From the NCBI RefSeq assembly GCF_048060095.1, contig NZ_JBLUOA010000001.1:496001-560000 (forward strand): a stretch of 64,000 bases of DNA, written 5' to 3'. Below, in pieces: positions 9,401 to 18,201 of this stretch. The position numbers were made by a program, and so were the translations under genes. The notes beneath the pieces were generated by a model. It was not told where the DNA came from. It was given only the letters and a program-made list of their open reading frames with translations, and did no database searches. The stretch is from JBLUOA01 sp048060095 (lineage in GTDB: Bacteria; Pseudomonadota; Alphaproteobacteria; Rhodobacterales; Rhodobacteraceae). How positions within the stretch are numbered: position 1 is the first letter of the stretch; each line of letters opens with the position of its first letter.

Positions 9401-9862
9401 GCCGTGGTCATCCCCCGCGACGACAAGCACCCCGCCATGCGGTGATGAACCGTAGGCGTTGCCATGTTTCAGCGCGTCGGCCGCCCGATCCACGCCCGGC
9501 CCCTTGCCATACCAAAGGCCGAACACCGCATCGACGGTCTTGTCCGGGTCGCTTTCCACCTGCTGCGTGCCAAGCATCTGGGTTGCGCCGTATTCCTCGT
9601 TGATTGCGGGCAGGAAATCGACGCCGGCGTCTTCGACAAGCTGCCGGTTGCTTTCGATCTCAAGGTCGATTCCCCCAACCGGAGAGCCGCGATAGCCCGA
9701 CACGAACCCCTTGGTGTTCAACCCATTCCGCCTGTCCCGCCGCGCCTGATCCAGTGCCATCCGCACGATGGCCTGCGTGCCGGTCAGAAAGACGCGGCCC
9801 TCGGTCCGGGCGTAGCGATCATTCAACTCATAGGCGTTCAGGATTGGGGTCTGCACGGTCAT
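6422..9862 (-). CDS. Indolepyruvate ferredoxin oxidoreductase, fused subunits
   Basis: An 1146-residue enzyme that oxidatively decarboxylates aryl-2-oxo acids such as indolepyruvate to the acyl-CoA with thiamine diphosphate and iron-sulfur clusters. The N-terminal part is the alpha-subunit pyrimidine/ferredoxin-oxidoreductase fold (GFVSGYRGSPVGGIDLEI), followed by a thiamine-diphosphate domain (GIGCHFMASWMDRNT, GGQDVDGP). A cysteine-rich 4Fe-4S segment follows near residues 640-690 (CEGCGDCS and further cysteines), then the gamma-type domain (GVGGTGVVTVGQLIA). The start at 9862 has AAGGAG 6 bases upstream. This is the long aerobic-proteobacterial fusion rather than the archaeal two-subunit enzyme. 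It is divergent from an Lrp-type regulator, which probably controls it during aromatic amino acid catabolism. Confidence 0.9.
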   Translation of the reverse strand: MTVQTPILNAYELNDRYARTEGRVFLTGTQAIVRMALDQARRDRRNGLNTKGFVSGYRGSPVGGIDLEIESNRQLVEDAGVDFLPAINEEYGATQMLGTQQVESDPDKTVDAVFGLWYGKGPGVDRAADALKHGNAYGSSPHGGVLVVAGDDHGCVSSSMSHQSDVAFMNFFMPVLNPANVAEFLPFAEFGYALSRFSGMWVGFKAISETVESGMSFDLPQDRSFILPEIDLPKGGLHYRWPDLPGPQIEERLEWKKNAVLAFAQANQIDHAIYNNKDARFGIVTTGKGHLDLMEALRLLGIDAARAREIGLDIYKVGMVWPLEHHNALEFAKDKQELLVVEEKRGIIESQLKEYFYDNPGRKPERMVGKRDQNDDRLMPWVGELSPMLLARIVAARLDYNFPELNLTAAVDKLEKPAPVISVPGATRTPYFCSGCPHSTSTKVPDGSQALAGIGCHFMASWMDRNTTSLIQMGGEGVNWVSRSRFNGNKHVFQNLGEGTYFHSGSLAVRQAIAAGTNITYKILFNDAVAMTGGQDVDGPITVAGIAQAMDAEGAAKIVVVSDQPEQFKRGDFPAGVDIRHRREMDRTQRELREIPGTTILIYQQTCATEKRRLRKRGKMNDPKKFAVINPLVCEGCGDCSVESNCLSVEPLETEFGRKRQINLNSCNKDFTCLNGFCPSFVTVEGGTRKKRSVSDLTAELEGLKTALPAPTLPSLDTPYDILITGVGGTGVVTVGQLIAMAANLEQKGASVLDFMGFAQKFGPVLSYLRMSASENDVNQVRIDTGAADALIGCDLVVSSSPKASVTYQKGVTRAVLNTAQMPTGDFTRNRDADLKPGQRIAEIGKVIGEDSLRTLDANTLAERLVGDSVFANVMMLGAAWQSGLVPLSEEALMRAIELNGVKPDLNKAAFNWGRVAAERPEKVADLAGVEAPQSQTLDQMIDRRADFLTDYQNAAWAQKYRARIDRVQQAEARVMGEPVALTEAAVKGLFKLMSYKDEYEVARLHTDTGFIEGLANRFDGDYTVKHHLAPPLLPSGRDARGRPFKREFGGWVRKPMAQLARLKRLRGTPFDPFGYTAERRIERALIVEYEALLDTLLSHLTPENHADAVKIAGLVMEIRGYGPVKEEAATKTRAEITTALAAYTA

Positions 9863-9944
9863 CTGGGGCTCCTTTGTCCGCAAAATACCATGATTTCGAG
9901 AAATGGGTGTTCTGTTTCGCTTACTAAAAGGGTGTATGTGGTAA

Positions 9945-9978
9945 GATATTTCGAGTAATATATTGAAATCGAAAATAT
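9945..9978. promoter_or_regulatory. AT-rich inverted repeat, probable Lrp-type site
   Basis: GATATTTCGA (9945-9954) and TCGAAAATAT (9969-9978) form an imperfect inverted repeat with one extra A. It surrounds the palindrome AATATATT (9957-9964), inside the 135-bp gap between the divergent oxidoreductase and Lrp genes. The gap is strikingly AT-rich for this genome. Lrp family regulators prefer such sequences, so autoregulation and control of the oxidoreductase are likely, but this is inferred from position and composition. Confidence 0.5.
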
Positions 9979-9997
9979 TACCCGCGTGAGGTTGCCG

Positions 9998-10471
9998 ATG
10001 AAGCTCTCCCAACCCGACATCCGAATCCTCACTGCGCTGCAACTCGATGGGCGGCAATCCAATCAGGAACTGGCTGGTCAGGTCGGCATGTCGACCTCAG
10101 CGTGTTGGCGGCGTGTGAAAGCGTTGGAGGAGGCAGGAGCGATTCAGAAATACGCCGCGGTCCTTGATGCGCCGTCCTGCGGGTTGGAGTTTCACGCGAT
10201 CCTACAGGTGGTGCTTCTGCGGCATGACCCCGACAAGCTTGACGATTTCACGAAGGCGATCGCGCACCGGGAAGAGATTATCGACTGCTTCTCGACCACC
10301 GGTGACGCGGACTATTACCTTCGCGTCGTTTGCAAGAACAAGGACGCCTATAACCGCTTCCTTGAGGATTTCCTGTTCCGCCAGCCGGTCGTTTCGACGG
10401 TCCGCACCAATTTGATTCTGCGGGAGATCAAGCAACACACCCCGATTTCGCCCGAACCCGAGTCGATCTGA
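9998..10471 (+). CDS. Lrp/AsnC family transcriptional regulator
   Basis: A 157-residue regulator with an N-terminal helix-turn-helix (LDGRQSNQELAGQVGMSTSA, about residues 17-36; WRRVKALEEAG continues the recognition helix) and a C-terminal RAM/effector domain with the closing FRQPVVSTVRTNLILREIK typical of the family. ATG at 9998 is preferred over an in-frame GTG at 9986 because GTGAGG is 7 to 8 bases upstream. It is divergent from the indolepyruvate oxidoreductase gene; the pairing suggests a local regulator sensing an amino acid. Confidence 0.9.
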   Translation: MKLSQPDIRILTALQLDGRQSNQELAGQVGMSTSACWRRVKALEEAGAIQKYAAVLDAPSCGLEFHAILQVVLLRHDPDKLDDFTKAIAHREEIIDCFSTTGDADYYLRVVCKNKDAYNRFLEDFLFRQPVVSTVRTNLILREIKQHTPISPEPESI

Positions 10472-10939
10472 GCCGGGGCGACCAAATCTTCGCGCCGCTT
10501 TTGTTGTGGAAGGCGAAACAGTCCGGGATTCTGCACCCTCAGCGTTTCCCGCAAAAGTGGCGGGAATGTGGCAAGACTATATTTTTACGTGTTTTCTTCA
10601 ACGCGGCACTACGCACAAATAACTGAAAGTGAACAATAAAATTCCCGGTGCGACGACCTTAATCACAGACATGTACAAAAAGACAACTACGAATGCAGGG
10701 CTCCATCCCGCACATAGAGGTCATTGATGAGTGTCCTTTTTAAGTATCAATCAGGCCTCCACCGGACCCCCGCAAGGGAAAGTCAGTGGGGGCCTTATTT
10801 CTTTCCGGGGCCGCTTTTGCTTTCAACGGTTGAAGATCAAGCGGCACCCGATCCGACATCATACGTTGATCCGAGCGGTCAGGCGGGCCACAGTTGCAAC
10901 AGCCGGGCGTAGCCACGTCGCTTTTGCAAAGGTCCGTAT
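10472..10939. other. 468-bp intergenic region with hairpins, no convincing gene
   Basis: This gap between the Lrp gene and the next operon holds a 7-bp hairpin (TTCCCGC 10546-10552 with GCGGGAA 10560-10566) that lacks a T-run. An AT-rich stretch at about 10580-10700 could hold a promoter. A C5/G5 hairpin follows near 10755-10790. A short reading frame from ATG 10727 to 10912 has AGAGG 6 bases upstream but no recognisable domain. A small RNA or leader is possible but not demonstrated. Confidence 0.4.
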
Positions 10940-12307
10940 GTGAAGAACTATGATTTGATTATTGCGGGGGCCGGATTCGCGGGCATTTACTCCGCGTGGC
11001 GCATGGCGGGGAACGGCGCGCGCGTCGCGTTGGTTGAGGCGTCGGATAAGATCGGTGGCAATCTCTATTCCGGTGAGTGGAACGGGTATTTCATCGACAA
11101 TGGCACGCATAATTTCGATATCCGCACGCCGTTAGGGGATGCGTTCTTCACCGATATTCTGCGCGACAACATTCTGATCTTCACCGATCAGACATGGGCG
11201 ACGGTTACGCAGTCCACCTGGACCCAAATGTTTGAGTTCCCGGATTTCAGCCATGACAGCCCGGACATCGCCGCTAAAGCGCTTGATGAAATGCACGCCT
11301 TGCGCAGCACGCCGCGAAGCGACTCGGCACCGGAAGATTACCTTGGGTGGTATGCAGAAACCTACGGCCAGACGCTGTCCCAGCTGATCGCGCCGATGAT
11401 CCGCAAGTTGACCGGAAGCGATCCGGCGGCGGTGTCGGTTGATGCGGCGGGGTCATTGACGATGTTCCGGCGGCCAAAACTCGGCACCGATGCCGAGATG
11501 ATCGCGTTGAAACAATCCGCTCCGTTTTGGGATGATCGCCTTGGGGTGTCGCTAATGTCGGGCGATGCGCGGTTCGCAGGCGCCAGTAAAAACCTTCGGT
11601 TCGCCTATCCGGCGCGGCAGGGGCTCCGGGGGTTCTGCGACTCTGCCCTTCAGCGGTTGGAGACGCTTGGGGTCGATGTTCTGACCTCCTCCCCGCTTTC
11701 GGATATTAAGGATAAGGGTGACGGCGTGGTCGTGACCGCTGGCAAGCAAAAGCTGCGCGCCGCCAAGCTGTTCTGGTCGTTGCCCGAGGCGTTGCTGGCG
11801 GATGAACTTGGCCTGAACCATGATTTGAAATCGATCATGGCCCCAGTCGGCACTTGTTTTTTCGCGTTCGAGGTGGCCGAGGACGCGATTGAAGGGCCGG
11901 ATTATCTGCAAGACTACTCTGCAGATCGCCTGCCGTTCCGCTACAGCAAGCCCGGCGTCTACGGCAATCAGACGAAACCCGACGGTCACACGCTGGTGAT
12001 GGCAGAGGTGCCGTGCCACCCGAAGGATATCAAGGCGACCCTCACCGAGGAAAACAGTGCTGCGGCGTTCAAGGCGATGGTTGAGACGGGGTATCTAAAG
12101 CCCGGCACCCGGGCCAATGCGGCGCATCAATGGGGGCATCCCGTGGCCTACACCTTGCCCAAGGTCGGCTGGCGCCCGGCGTTTGATGCCGCCCAAGCTG
12201 ATATCCGGGCTGTTTCCGACAAGATCATCGGGATCGACTTCGGCTATCGCGGACGGGCAAGCTTCATGTCGTTCTTTGACGCGAAACTTGAGACAGCGCT
12301 GAGCTGA
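10940..12307 (+). CDS. FAD-dependent oxidoreductase, NAD(P)-binding Rossmann type
   Basis: A 455-residue flavoprotein. Residues 3-20 (YDLIIAGAGFAGIYSAWR) are the dinucleotide-binding start; VALVEASDKIGGNLYS gives the ribose-binding acidic residue and GG motif of amine oxidase, protoporphyrinogen oxidase and UDP-galactopyranose mutase-like enzymes. WNGYFIDNGTHNFD resembles the UDP-galactopyranose-mutase branch. The start is GTG at 10940 with AAAGG 7 bases upstream. It is followed at 20 bases by a dimethylglycine-dehydrogenase-like gene and a phosphotransferase on the same strand, so a role in the same amine pathway is likely. The exact reaction cannot be read from the sequence. Confidence 0.7.
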   Translation: MKNYDLIIAGAGFAGIYSAWRMAGNGARVALVEASDKIGGNLYSGEWNGYFIDNGTHNFDIRTPLGDAFFTDILRDNILIFTDQTWATVTQSTWTQMFEFPDFSHDSPDIAAKALDEMHALRSTPRSDSAPEDYLGWYAETYGQTLSQLIAPMIRKLTGSDPAAVSVDAAGSLTMFRRPKLGTDAEMIALKQSAPFWDDRLGVSLMSGDARFAGASKNLRFAYPARQGLRGFCDSALQRLETLGVDVLTSSPLSDIKDKGDGVVVTAGKQKLRAAKLFWSLPEALLADELGLNHDLKSIMAPVGTCFFAFEVAEDAIEGPDYLQDYSADRLPFRYSKPGVYGNQTKPDGHTLVMAEVPCHPKDIKATLTEENSAAAFKAMVETGYLKPGTRANAAHQWGHPVAYTLPKVGWRPAFDAAQADIRAVSDKIIGIDFGYRGRASFMSFFDAKLETALS

Positions 12308-12327
12308 CAGGGTCAGAGGGGCCGGGG

Positions 12328-14751
12328 ATGACCACCACATCGGTGAAACACTTGATTATTGGCGGTGGGATCATCGGTTGTTCCACCGCTTATCATCTCG
12401 CCCGGAATGGCGAGAGTAATGTCGTTCTGCTGGAACGCGCATCGCTGACCGAAGGGGCTACGTGGCACGCGGCGGGCTTGGTCGGGCAATTGCGATCCTC
12501 TCGCAATACAACGCGGATGCTGAAGCGATCCGTTGCGATGTATGATCGGCTTGAAGCTGAAACCGGGATGGCGTTCGACTGGAAGAAGGTCGGCAGCCTG
12601 CGCCTTGCTGCCACCCAAGACCGGATGCTTGAGGCGCAGCGCCTGACCACGATGGCCCGCAGCTTTGATCTTGAGATGGAGACGATCTCCCCAGCAGAGG
12701 CGAAGGATCTGTTCCCCTATATCGACGAAACCGGGCTGTTGGGTGCCGCGTTCATTCCATCCGACGGGCATGTCGACCCGGCGAGCTTGTGTCAGGCGAT
12801 TGCCGCAGGTGCGCGGCAGCACGGCGCGGATATCCGACAGGGGGTCGAAGTGCTCGATTTTGAGGTGCAGGACGGGCGCATCCGCAAAGTTATCACCTCA
12901 GCTGGCGATTATGAGGCCGAAACCGTCGTCATGGCCGCCGGAATGTGGAGCCGTGAGCTTGGCGCAAAGCTCGGCATCCAAATGCCCGCCTGCGCTGTTG
13001 AGCATCAGTATATCGTGACTGAGCCACTGCCCGACCCGGACATTGTGCGCAAACTGCCGACCCTGCGCGACCCGGAGCGGCTGGTGTACTACAAACCCGA
13101 CGCGGGCGGGCGGTTGGTCGTCGGCGGGTATGAAGACGACACGTTACCCTTTGGTGATCGGGGCATTCCGGGAGCGTTCGTGCGCCAACTTTTGCCCGAC
13201 AACCTCGACCGTTTTGCGCCGCTCGCCGAACTCGCCGCCGAAGTCACGCCGGTATTGAACGAGGTTGGAGTGCGGCAGGTCATCAACGGGCCGATCCCCT
13301 ATTCTGCCGACGGTGATTTCGTCATGGGCTGGGCGCCGGGGGTCGACAATCTGATGATGGCGACAGGGTTCCTTTATGGGATCGCAGCTGGCGGTGGTGC
13401 GGGCGAGATGATCGCCGAATGGATCGTTGACGGGCGGCCCAGTCTCGACCTCTGGCCGCTCGATGTGCGCCGGTTCGGGCCGCATCACGGCACGCGGGCC
13501 TTCATGTATCCCCGTGCGGTTGAACATTACGCGCACCACTACAAAATGCGCTATCCGGGGCAGGAGCATGAGTCGGTTCGGGAATTGCGCCTGTCGCCTC
13601 TTTACCAACGGCTGAAGGGCATGGGCGCGGTTTACGGATCGAAGAACGGCTGGGAACGCCCGCTGTGGTTCGCACCCGACGGGGTTGAGCCTGTCGATCA
13701 GCTCGGTTTCCTCAACCCCGGCTGGCACGCCTTCGCGGCAGAGGAGCATAGGGCCGTGCGCGAGGGCGTCGCGCTGATCGACCAAAGCAGTTTCGCGAAG
13801 TTTGAATTAATCGGCCCCGGCGCCGTAGACCTGCTGCAACGGTTGGCGGCTTGTAACATGGACAAGCCCGATGGCGCGGTCATCTACGCCCAGCTTTGTA
13901 ATGAACAGGGCGGGATCGAGGCGGACGTGACGATTACCCGTCTTGGCCCGCAGCATTTCTATATCGTGACCGGCTCCGGTTTCGGCACCCATGACGCGAA
14001 TTGGATCGGGCGGCACATGCCGAAGGATCGCTCCGCCCACCTGATCGAAGCGACCTCCGCCCGCGCGGTCATCAACATCTGCGGCCCAAAGGCGCGTGCG
14101 GTCCTGGAAAGCGTTTGCGAGGGCGATGTGTCCCCCGCCACATTCCCGTTTGGCACCGCCCGCGACATCATCATCGGCGCTGCGCCTGTCCGGGCCATCC
14201 GCATCGGTTTTGTCGGCGAGCTGGGGTGGGAGCTTCACATTCCAACCGAATATTCGGCGCATGTCTATGACACGCTCTGGGCCGCCGGGCAGGATCACGG
14301 CATCCGAAACGTCGGCTACCGCGCGATCGATAGCCTGCGGTTGGAAAAGGGGTATCTTTATTGGTCTGGCGATATTTCCCCCGACTATACGCCAATCGAG
14401 GCTGGTTTGGGCTTCCGTGTGCATCTGAAATCCGGCGGTGACTTTATTGGGCGAAAGGTGCTGGCGCAGCAGAAGTCGGACGGTGTTGACCGCAAACTCT
14501 GCACCTTTGTGACGCCAGAAAAACTGCCGCTCTATGGTGGGGAAACGGTGCTGGCAGAGGGGCAGACCGTATCGCTCGCCACAAGTGCGGGGTTCGGGCA
14601 CACGGTCGGCCAGACGATTCTTTTCGGCTATCTTGACCGGACGCATTGGGAGCGGACCGATTTCGAGGTGGAGGTTTTCGGCAAACGCACGAACATAAAA
14701 CGGGTGGAGGGGCGACTTTACGATCCGAAGAATGAGCGGCTGAAAGCATAA
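12328..14751 (+). CDS. Dimethylglycine/sarcosine dehydrogenase-like flavoprotein with GcvT domain
   Basis: An 807-residue enzyme with an N-terminal FAD-binding DAO domain (HLIIGGGIIGCSTAYHLA, residues 7-24; ATWHAAGLVGQL, a conserved stretch of this family). A middle FAO_M segment follows, then a folate-binding GcvT domain (from about 430) with a C-terminal barrel. This is the architecture of dimethylglycine and sarcosine dehydrogenases, which oxidise N-methyl groups and pass the one-carbon unit to tetrahydrofolate. It lies between a flavoprotein and a choline-kinase-like gene. A related 813-residue protein is encoded convergently at 15750-18191; the two are paralogues and differ in many side chains, so they may use different N-methyl amines. 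Confidence 0.85.
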   Translation: MTTTSVKHLIIGGGIIGCSTAYHLARNGESNVVLLERASLTEGATWHAAGLVGQLRSSRNTTRMLKRSVAMYDRLEAETGMAFDWKKVGSLRLAATQDRMLEAQRLTTMARSFDLEMETISPAEAKDLFPYIDETGLLGAAFIPSDGHVDPASLCQAIAAGARQHGADIRQGVEVLDFEVQDGRIRKVITSAGDYEAETVVMAAGMWSRELGAKLGIQMPACAVEHQYIVTEPLPDPDIVRKLPTLRDPERLVYYKPDAGGRLVVGGYEDDTLPFGDRGIPGAFVRQLLPDNLDRFAPLAELAAEVTPVLNEVGVRQVINGPIPYSADGDFVMGWAPGVDNLMMATGFLYGIAAGGGAGEMIAEWIVDGRPSLDLWPLDVRRFGPHHGTRAFMYPRAVEHYAHHYKMRYPGQEHESVRELRLSPLYQRLKGMGAVYGSKNGWERPLWFAPDGVEPVDQLGFLNPGWHAFAAEEHRAVREGVALIDQSSFAKFELIGPGAVDLLQRLAACNMDKPDGAVIYAQLCNEQGGIEADVTITRLGPQHFYIVTGSGFGTHDANWIGRHMPKDRSAHLIEATSARAVINICGPKARAVLESVCEGDVSPATFPFGTARDIIIGAAPVRAIRIGFVGELGWELHIPTEYSAHVYDTLWAAGQDHGIRNVGYRAIDSLRLEKGYLYWSGDISPDYTPIEAGLGFRVHLKSGGDFIGRKVLAQQKSDGVDRKLCTFVTPEKLPLYGGETVLAEGQTVSLATSAGFGHTVGQTILFGYLDRTHWERTDFEVEVFGKRTNIKRVEGRLYDPKNERLKA

Positions 14752-14764
14752 GGGGGGAGGGGAC

Positions 14765-15694
14765 ATGACAGAACATCTGCACACGGTGGTCGCGGCGCTG
14801 CGGCAAGCGCCGGGCTTTGAAGGCGCGACGGCGGAGGACTGCACACTGACCCGGCTGGGCGGGCTGACGAACCTTGTTCATCTGGTTGAGGTCGCGGGGC
14901 AACGCGTGATCGTTCGGATACCCGGCGAGGGAACGGAGGAATACATCGACCGTGCGGTTGAGGCCACCAACGCGAAGGCGGCGCATAGGGCGGGCGTCTC
15001 GGCGCGTGTGATCTGGGCCGATGCGGGCAGCGGCGTGATGGTGTCCGAAGCCATCGACGGGATCGAAACGATGACCCCTGCGCTGTTCAAATCTCGCGCC
15101 GGATCACCCGCCCGCGCCGGCAAAGCGCTGGCAAAGCTGCATAATTCAGGCAAGACGTTCGAGTTTCGGTTTGAACTGTTCGCGATGATTGACGACTACC
15201 TCAAGCTGCTGTCGACCAAGGACGCAACGCTGCCCGACGGCTACCACGACATCGTCAATGCCGCGGAGCCGGTGAAAGAGGCGTTGGCCGCGCACCCGGC
15301 CCCACTTGCCCCCTGCCATTGCGATCCGCTGTGCGAGAATTTTCTGGATGACGGTGACAAGATGTGGATCGTTGATTGGGAGTATTCCGGCATGAACGAT
15401 CCGCTATGGGACGTGGGTGATCTATCGGTCGAGGCCGGGATGGACGCCGCGCAAGACCGCGAGTTGATGCGCGCCTATTTCGGGGCCGACCCGACCCCGG
15501 CTGAGGAGGGGCGCGTCGTGATCTACAAGGCGATGTGCGACCTGCTCTGGACGCTTTGGGGCTTGATTCAGCACGCCGACAACAACCCGGCAGAGGATTT
15601 CTGGGCCTACGCGACAGAGCGGTTCGGCCGATGCAAGGCGTTGATGAACGACCCGGCATTCGCGGGCCATGTCGCAGCGGTGAAGGCGGGTTAA
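14765..15694 (+). CDS. Choline/ethanolamine kinase-like phosphotransferase
   Basis: A 309-residue protein of the aminoglycoside phosphotransferase/choline kinase superfamily. CHCDPLCENFL (about residues 180-190) is the Brenner-type catalytic loop with the catalytic aspartate and metal-binding asparagine, and IVDWEYSG about 15 residues later provides the DFG-like aspartate. The N-terminal lobe has LTNLVHLVEVAGQRVIVRI, matching the ATP-binding strands. Its gene follows the dehydrogenase gene by 13 bases with GGGGGAGGGGAC upstream. A second, distinct phosphotransferase is paired with the other dehydrogenase at 18.2 kb. It probably phosphorylates a small amino alcohol; the substrate is not identified. 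Confidence 0.8.
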   Translation: MTEHLHTVVAALRQAPGFEGATAEDCTLTRLGGLTNLVHLVEVAGQRVIVRIPGEGTEEYIDRAVEATNAKAAHRAGVSARVIWADAGSGVMVSEAIDGIETMTPALFKSRAGSPARAGKALAKLHNSGKTFEFRFELFAMIDDYLKLLSTKDATLPDGYHDIVNAAEPVKEALAAHPAPLAPCHCDPLCENFLDDGDKMWIVDWEYSGMNDPLWDVGDLSVEAGMDAAQDRELMRAYFGADPTPAEEGRVVIYKAMCDLLWTLWGLIQHADNNPAEDFWAYATERFGRCKALMNDPAFAGHVAAVKAG

Positions 15695-15749
15695 GCGGCT
15701 GCAACTCGGCGAACAGCGGCGCTAGAGCGCGCGCTCCGAATACGTCGGC

Positions 15750-18191
15750 TCACTGCTTAACCCGTTCCATCTTCGGATCATAGAGCGGGCCGAGCTGCAC
15801 TTCGCAGGGCACGCGTTCGGTGGCGACTTCAAGTTCATACGTGCCGGAGGTGACATAGTCCGCATCGACGCCATCAATGTTGCGCACGTAGCCATAGCCG
15901 ATCGATTTACTGACCGTGTAGCCAAAGCCACCGCTTGTCAGCCAGCCGACTCGTTCGCCGTCACGATAGATTGTTTCGCGGCCCAGAAGCACGACATCGG
16001 GGTCGACAGTGAAACAGACGAGCATCTTTTTGACGCCACCGTCGCGCTGCGCCTCTGCCGCGTCGCGGCCCTTGAAGGGGATGTTCTTGCGCAGCTTCAC
16101 GGCCCAGCCTAGCCCGGCCTCATGCGGCGTATGATCCGGCCCGATGTCAGAGCCCCATGCGCGATAGCCTTTTTCCAGCCGCAGCGATTCAATCGCGCGG
16201 TAGCCGGCGTTGACCAACCCGAGCGGTGCGCCTGCCTTCATCAGCGCAGCATAGACGGTCGTGGCGTATTCGACGGGCAGGTGCAACTCCCAGCCAAGTT
16301 CGCCGACGTAGGTCACGCGCAGTGCCATGACCGGGCAGCCTGCGATACCGATGGTGCGCAACGTGCCGAAGGGGAACGCGTCGTTCGACACGTCATCGCG
16401 CGTCACAGCCTGTAAAATATCTCGCGCCCGTGGCCCCATCAGCGACAGCACAGCGTTCGTCGATGTGATGTCGAACAACTGGCAATTCGCACCATCCGGG
16501 ATGTTGCGGCTGATCCAGTCGAAGTCATGCGTGGCATAGCCGGTGCCGGTGACGATGTAGAATTCATCCTCTGCCACCCGACCCACGGTCAAGTCACATT
16601 CGATGCCGCCCTTGTCGTTCAGCATTTGGGTGTAGGTCAGGGTGCCGACGGGCTTGTCCACATCATTGGCGCAGATCCAGCCAAGCGCGGCGACGGCGTC
16701 GGGCCCCTTCAGCGCGAATTTGGCGAAAGAGGTTTGATCAAACAGCACCGCAGCCTCTCGCGCGGCTTTGTGTTCGCGGCCAACCGCATCAAACCAGTTC
16801 TGGCGGCCAAAGCTATAGACATCCTCGGCCGTTTCACCCTTTCCGGAAAACCAGTTCGGGCGTTCCCAGCCGAGCTTTTCGCCAAAGCACGCGCCGTGTG
16901 CCTTCAGGTCTTCGTAGAGAGGTGACTTTCGGCACGGGCGGCCCGAGGAATGCTCCTCATGCGGCCAGGCCATTGTGTAGTGCTTGCCGTAGGCCTCAAC
17001 CGTGCGGGTGCGCACCCAATCGGTGTCAAAATGCGGCCGGCCAAAGCGCCGGATATCGGCGGACCAAAGGTCATAAGGCGGCTCCCCCCCATGCACCCAT
17101 TCGGCAAGCGCCATGCCAGCCCCGCCGCCCGCCGCGATGCCGAAGGCATTGAACCCCGCGCCGACGTAGAAATTCCGCAGCTCCGGCGCTTCGCCGATGA
17201 TGAAATTGCCGTCGGGGGTGAAGCTTTCTGGTCCGTTGGTCAGTGTCTTGATCCCGGCGTGTTCCAGCGCGGGGACGCGGCCAAGGGACAGTTCCATCAG
17301 TTGTTCAAAATGGTCAAAATTGCTGTCGAGCAGGGTGTAGTGGAAACCCTTTGGAATGCCTTCCACCGCCCACGGGATCGGGTTCGGTTCATAACCGCCC
17401 ATGACAAGGCCGCCGACCTCCTCCTTGTAGTAAGTAAGGCGATCCGGGTCGCGCAGGGTCGGAAGGTTCGACGGCACGCCATCAAAGGCCTCAGTCACCA
17501 TGTATTGATGTTCCATTGGAACAAGCGGCACATTGACACCGAACCGGGCAGCAAAATCGCGGGTCCACTGCCCGGCGCAGCAGATCACCTTCTCACATTC
17601 GATGCGCCCCTGATCAGTGATAACCGCCTTGATCTGGCCCTTGTCGATTTCGATATCGGTGACTTTCACATCTTCAAAGATGCTTGCCCCCGCCATCCGC
17701 GCACCCTTGGCGAGCGCTTGGGTTATGTCGGACGGGTTTGCTTGCCCGTCCGTCGGCATGAAGGCCGCGCCAATCACGTCATCGACCTGCATCAGCGGCC
17801 AAAGGTTCTGCGCTTCCTTCGGGGTCAGCAGCTCCATCTCAAGCCCGAAGCTATGGGCGGTGGTTGCTTGCCGCTTCACCTCGGTCCAGCGTTCTTCGGT
17901 GCAGGCCAACCGCAGCCCGCCATTCATCTTCCAGCCGGTGCCAAGGCCGGTTTCTTCCTCAATCCGGTTATATAAATCAACGGAGTAGCCGAGAAGCTGC
18001 GTGATATTGGCGTTCGACCGTAGCTGCCCCACCAACCCCGCCGCGTGGAACGTTGTGCCCGATGTCAGCTTTTTCCGCTCAAGCAGCACTGTGTCTGTCC
18101 AGCCAAGCTTTGCCAGATGATAAGCGGTTGAGCAGCCGACAATCCCGCCGCCGACAATTACGGCCTTCGCTGATGAGGGGAGATCTTTCAT
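15750..18191 (-). CDS. Dimethylglycine/sarcosine dehydrogenase-like flavoprotein with GcvT domain (second paralogue)
   Basis: An 813-residue protein with the same domain order as the enzyme at 12328: a DAO domain with VIVGGGIVGCSTAYHLAKLG (residues 11-30), the family stretch TTFHAAGLVGQLRSN, an FAO_M segment, then GcvT and its C-terminal barrel (YVGELGWELHLPVEY). The position after TTF where the neighbour has TWH differs, so flavin attachment or pocket shape may differ. It is the last gene of a minus-strand operon with a phosphotransferase (gap 10 bases) and a betaine-type transporter, and converges on its paralogue's operon with a 55-bp gap. It is likely to demethylate a transported N-methylated compound using tetrahydrofolate. 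Confidence 0.85.
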   Translation of the reverse strand: MKDLPSSAKAVIVGGGIVGCSTAYHLAKLGWTDTVLLERKKLTSGTTFHAAGLVGQLRSNANITQLLGYSVDLYNRIEEETGLGTGWKMNGGLRLACTEERWTEVKRQATTAHSFGLEMELLTPKEAQNLWPLMQVDDVIGAAFMPTDGQANPSDITQALAKGARMAGASIFEDVKVTDIEIDKGQIKAVITDQGRIECEKVICCAGQWTRDFAARFGVNVPLVPMEHQYMVTEAFDGVPSNLPTLRDPDRLTYYKEEVGGLVMGGYEPNPIPWAVEGIPKGFHYTLLDSNFDHFEQLMELSLGRVPALEHAGIKTLTNGPESFTPDGNFIIGEAPELRNFYVGAGFNAFGIAAGGGAGMALAEWVHGGEPPYDLWSADIRRFGRPHFDTDWVRTRTVEAYGKHYTMAWPHEEHSSGRPCRKSPLYEDLKAHGACFGEKLGWERPNWFSGKGETAEDVYSFGRQNWFDAVGREHKAAREAAVLFDQTSFAKFALKGPDAVAALGWICANDVDKPVGTLTYTQMLNDKGGIECDLTVGRVAEDEFYIVTGTGYATHDFDWISRNIPDGANCQLFDITSTNAVLSLMGPRARDILQAVTRDDVSNDAFPFGTLRTIGIAGCPVMALRVTYVGELGWELHLPVEYATTVYAALMKAGAPLGLVNAGYRAIESLRLEKGYRAWGSDIGPDHTPHEAGLGWAVKLRKNIPFKGRDAAEAQRDGGVKKMLVCFTVDPDVVLLGRETIYRDGERVGWLTSGGFGYTVSKSIGYGYVRNIDGVDADYVTSGTYELEVATERVPCEVQLGPLYDPKMERVKQ

Positions 18192-18201
18192 AACGCGTGC
18201 C

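Noticed and set aside
10727..10912. A 61-residue frame with AGAGG upstream in the 468-bp gap.
   Set aside because: No recognisable domain, overlapping alternative frames and a hairpin in the same place; not enough to call a gene.
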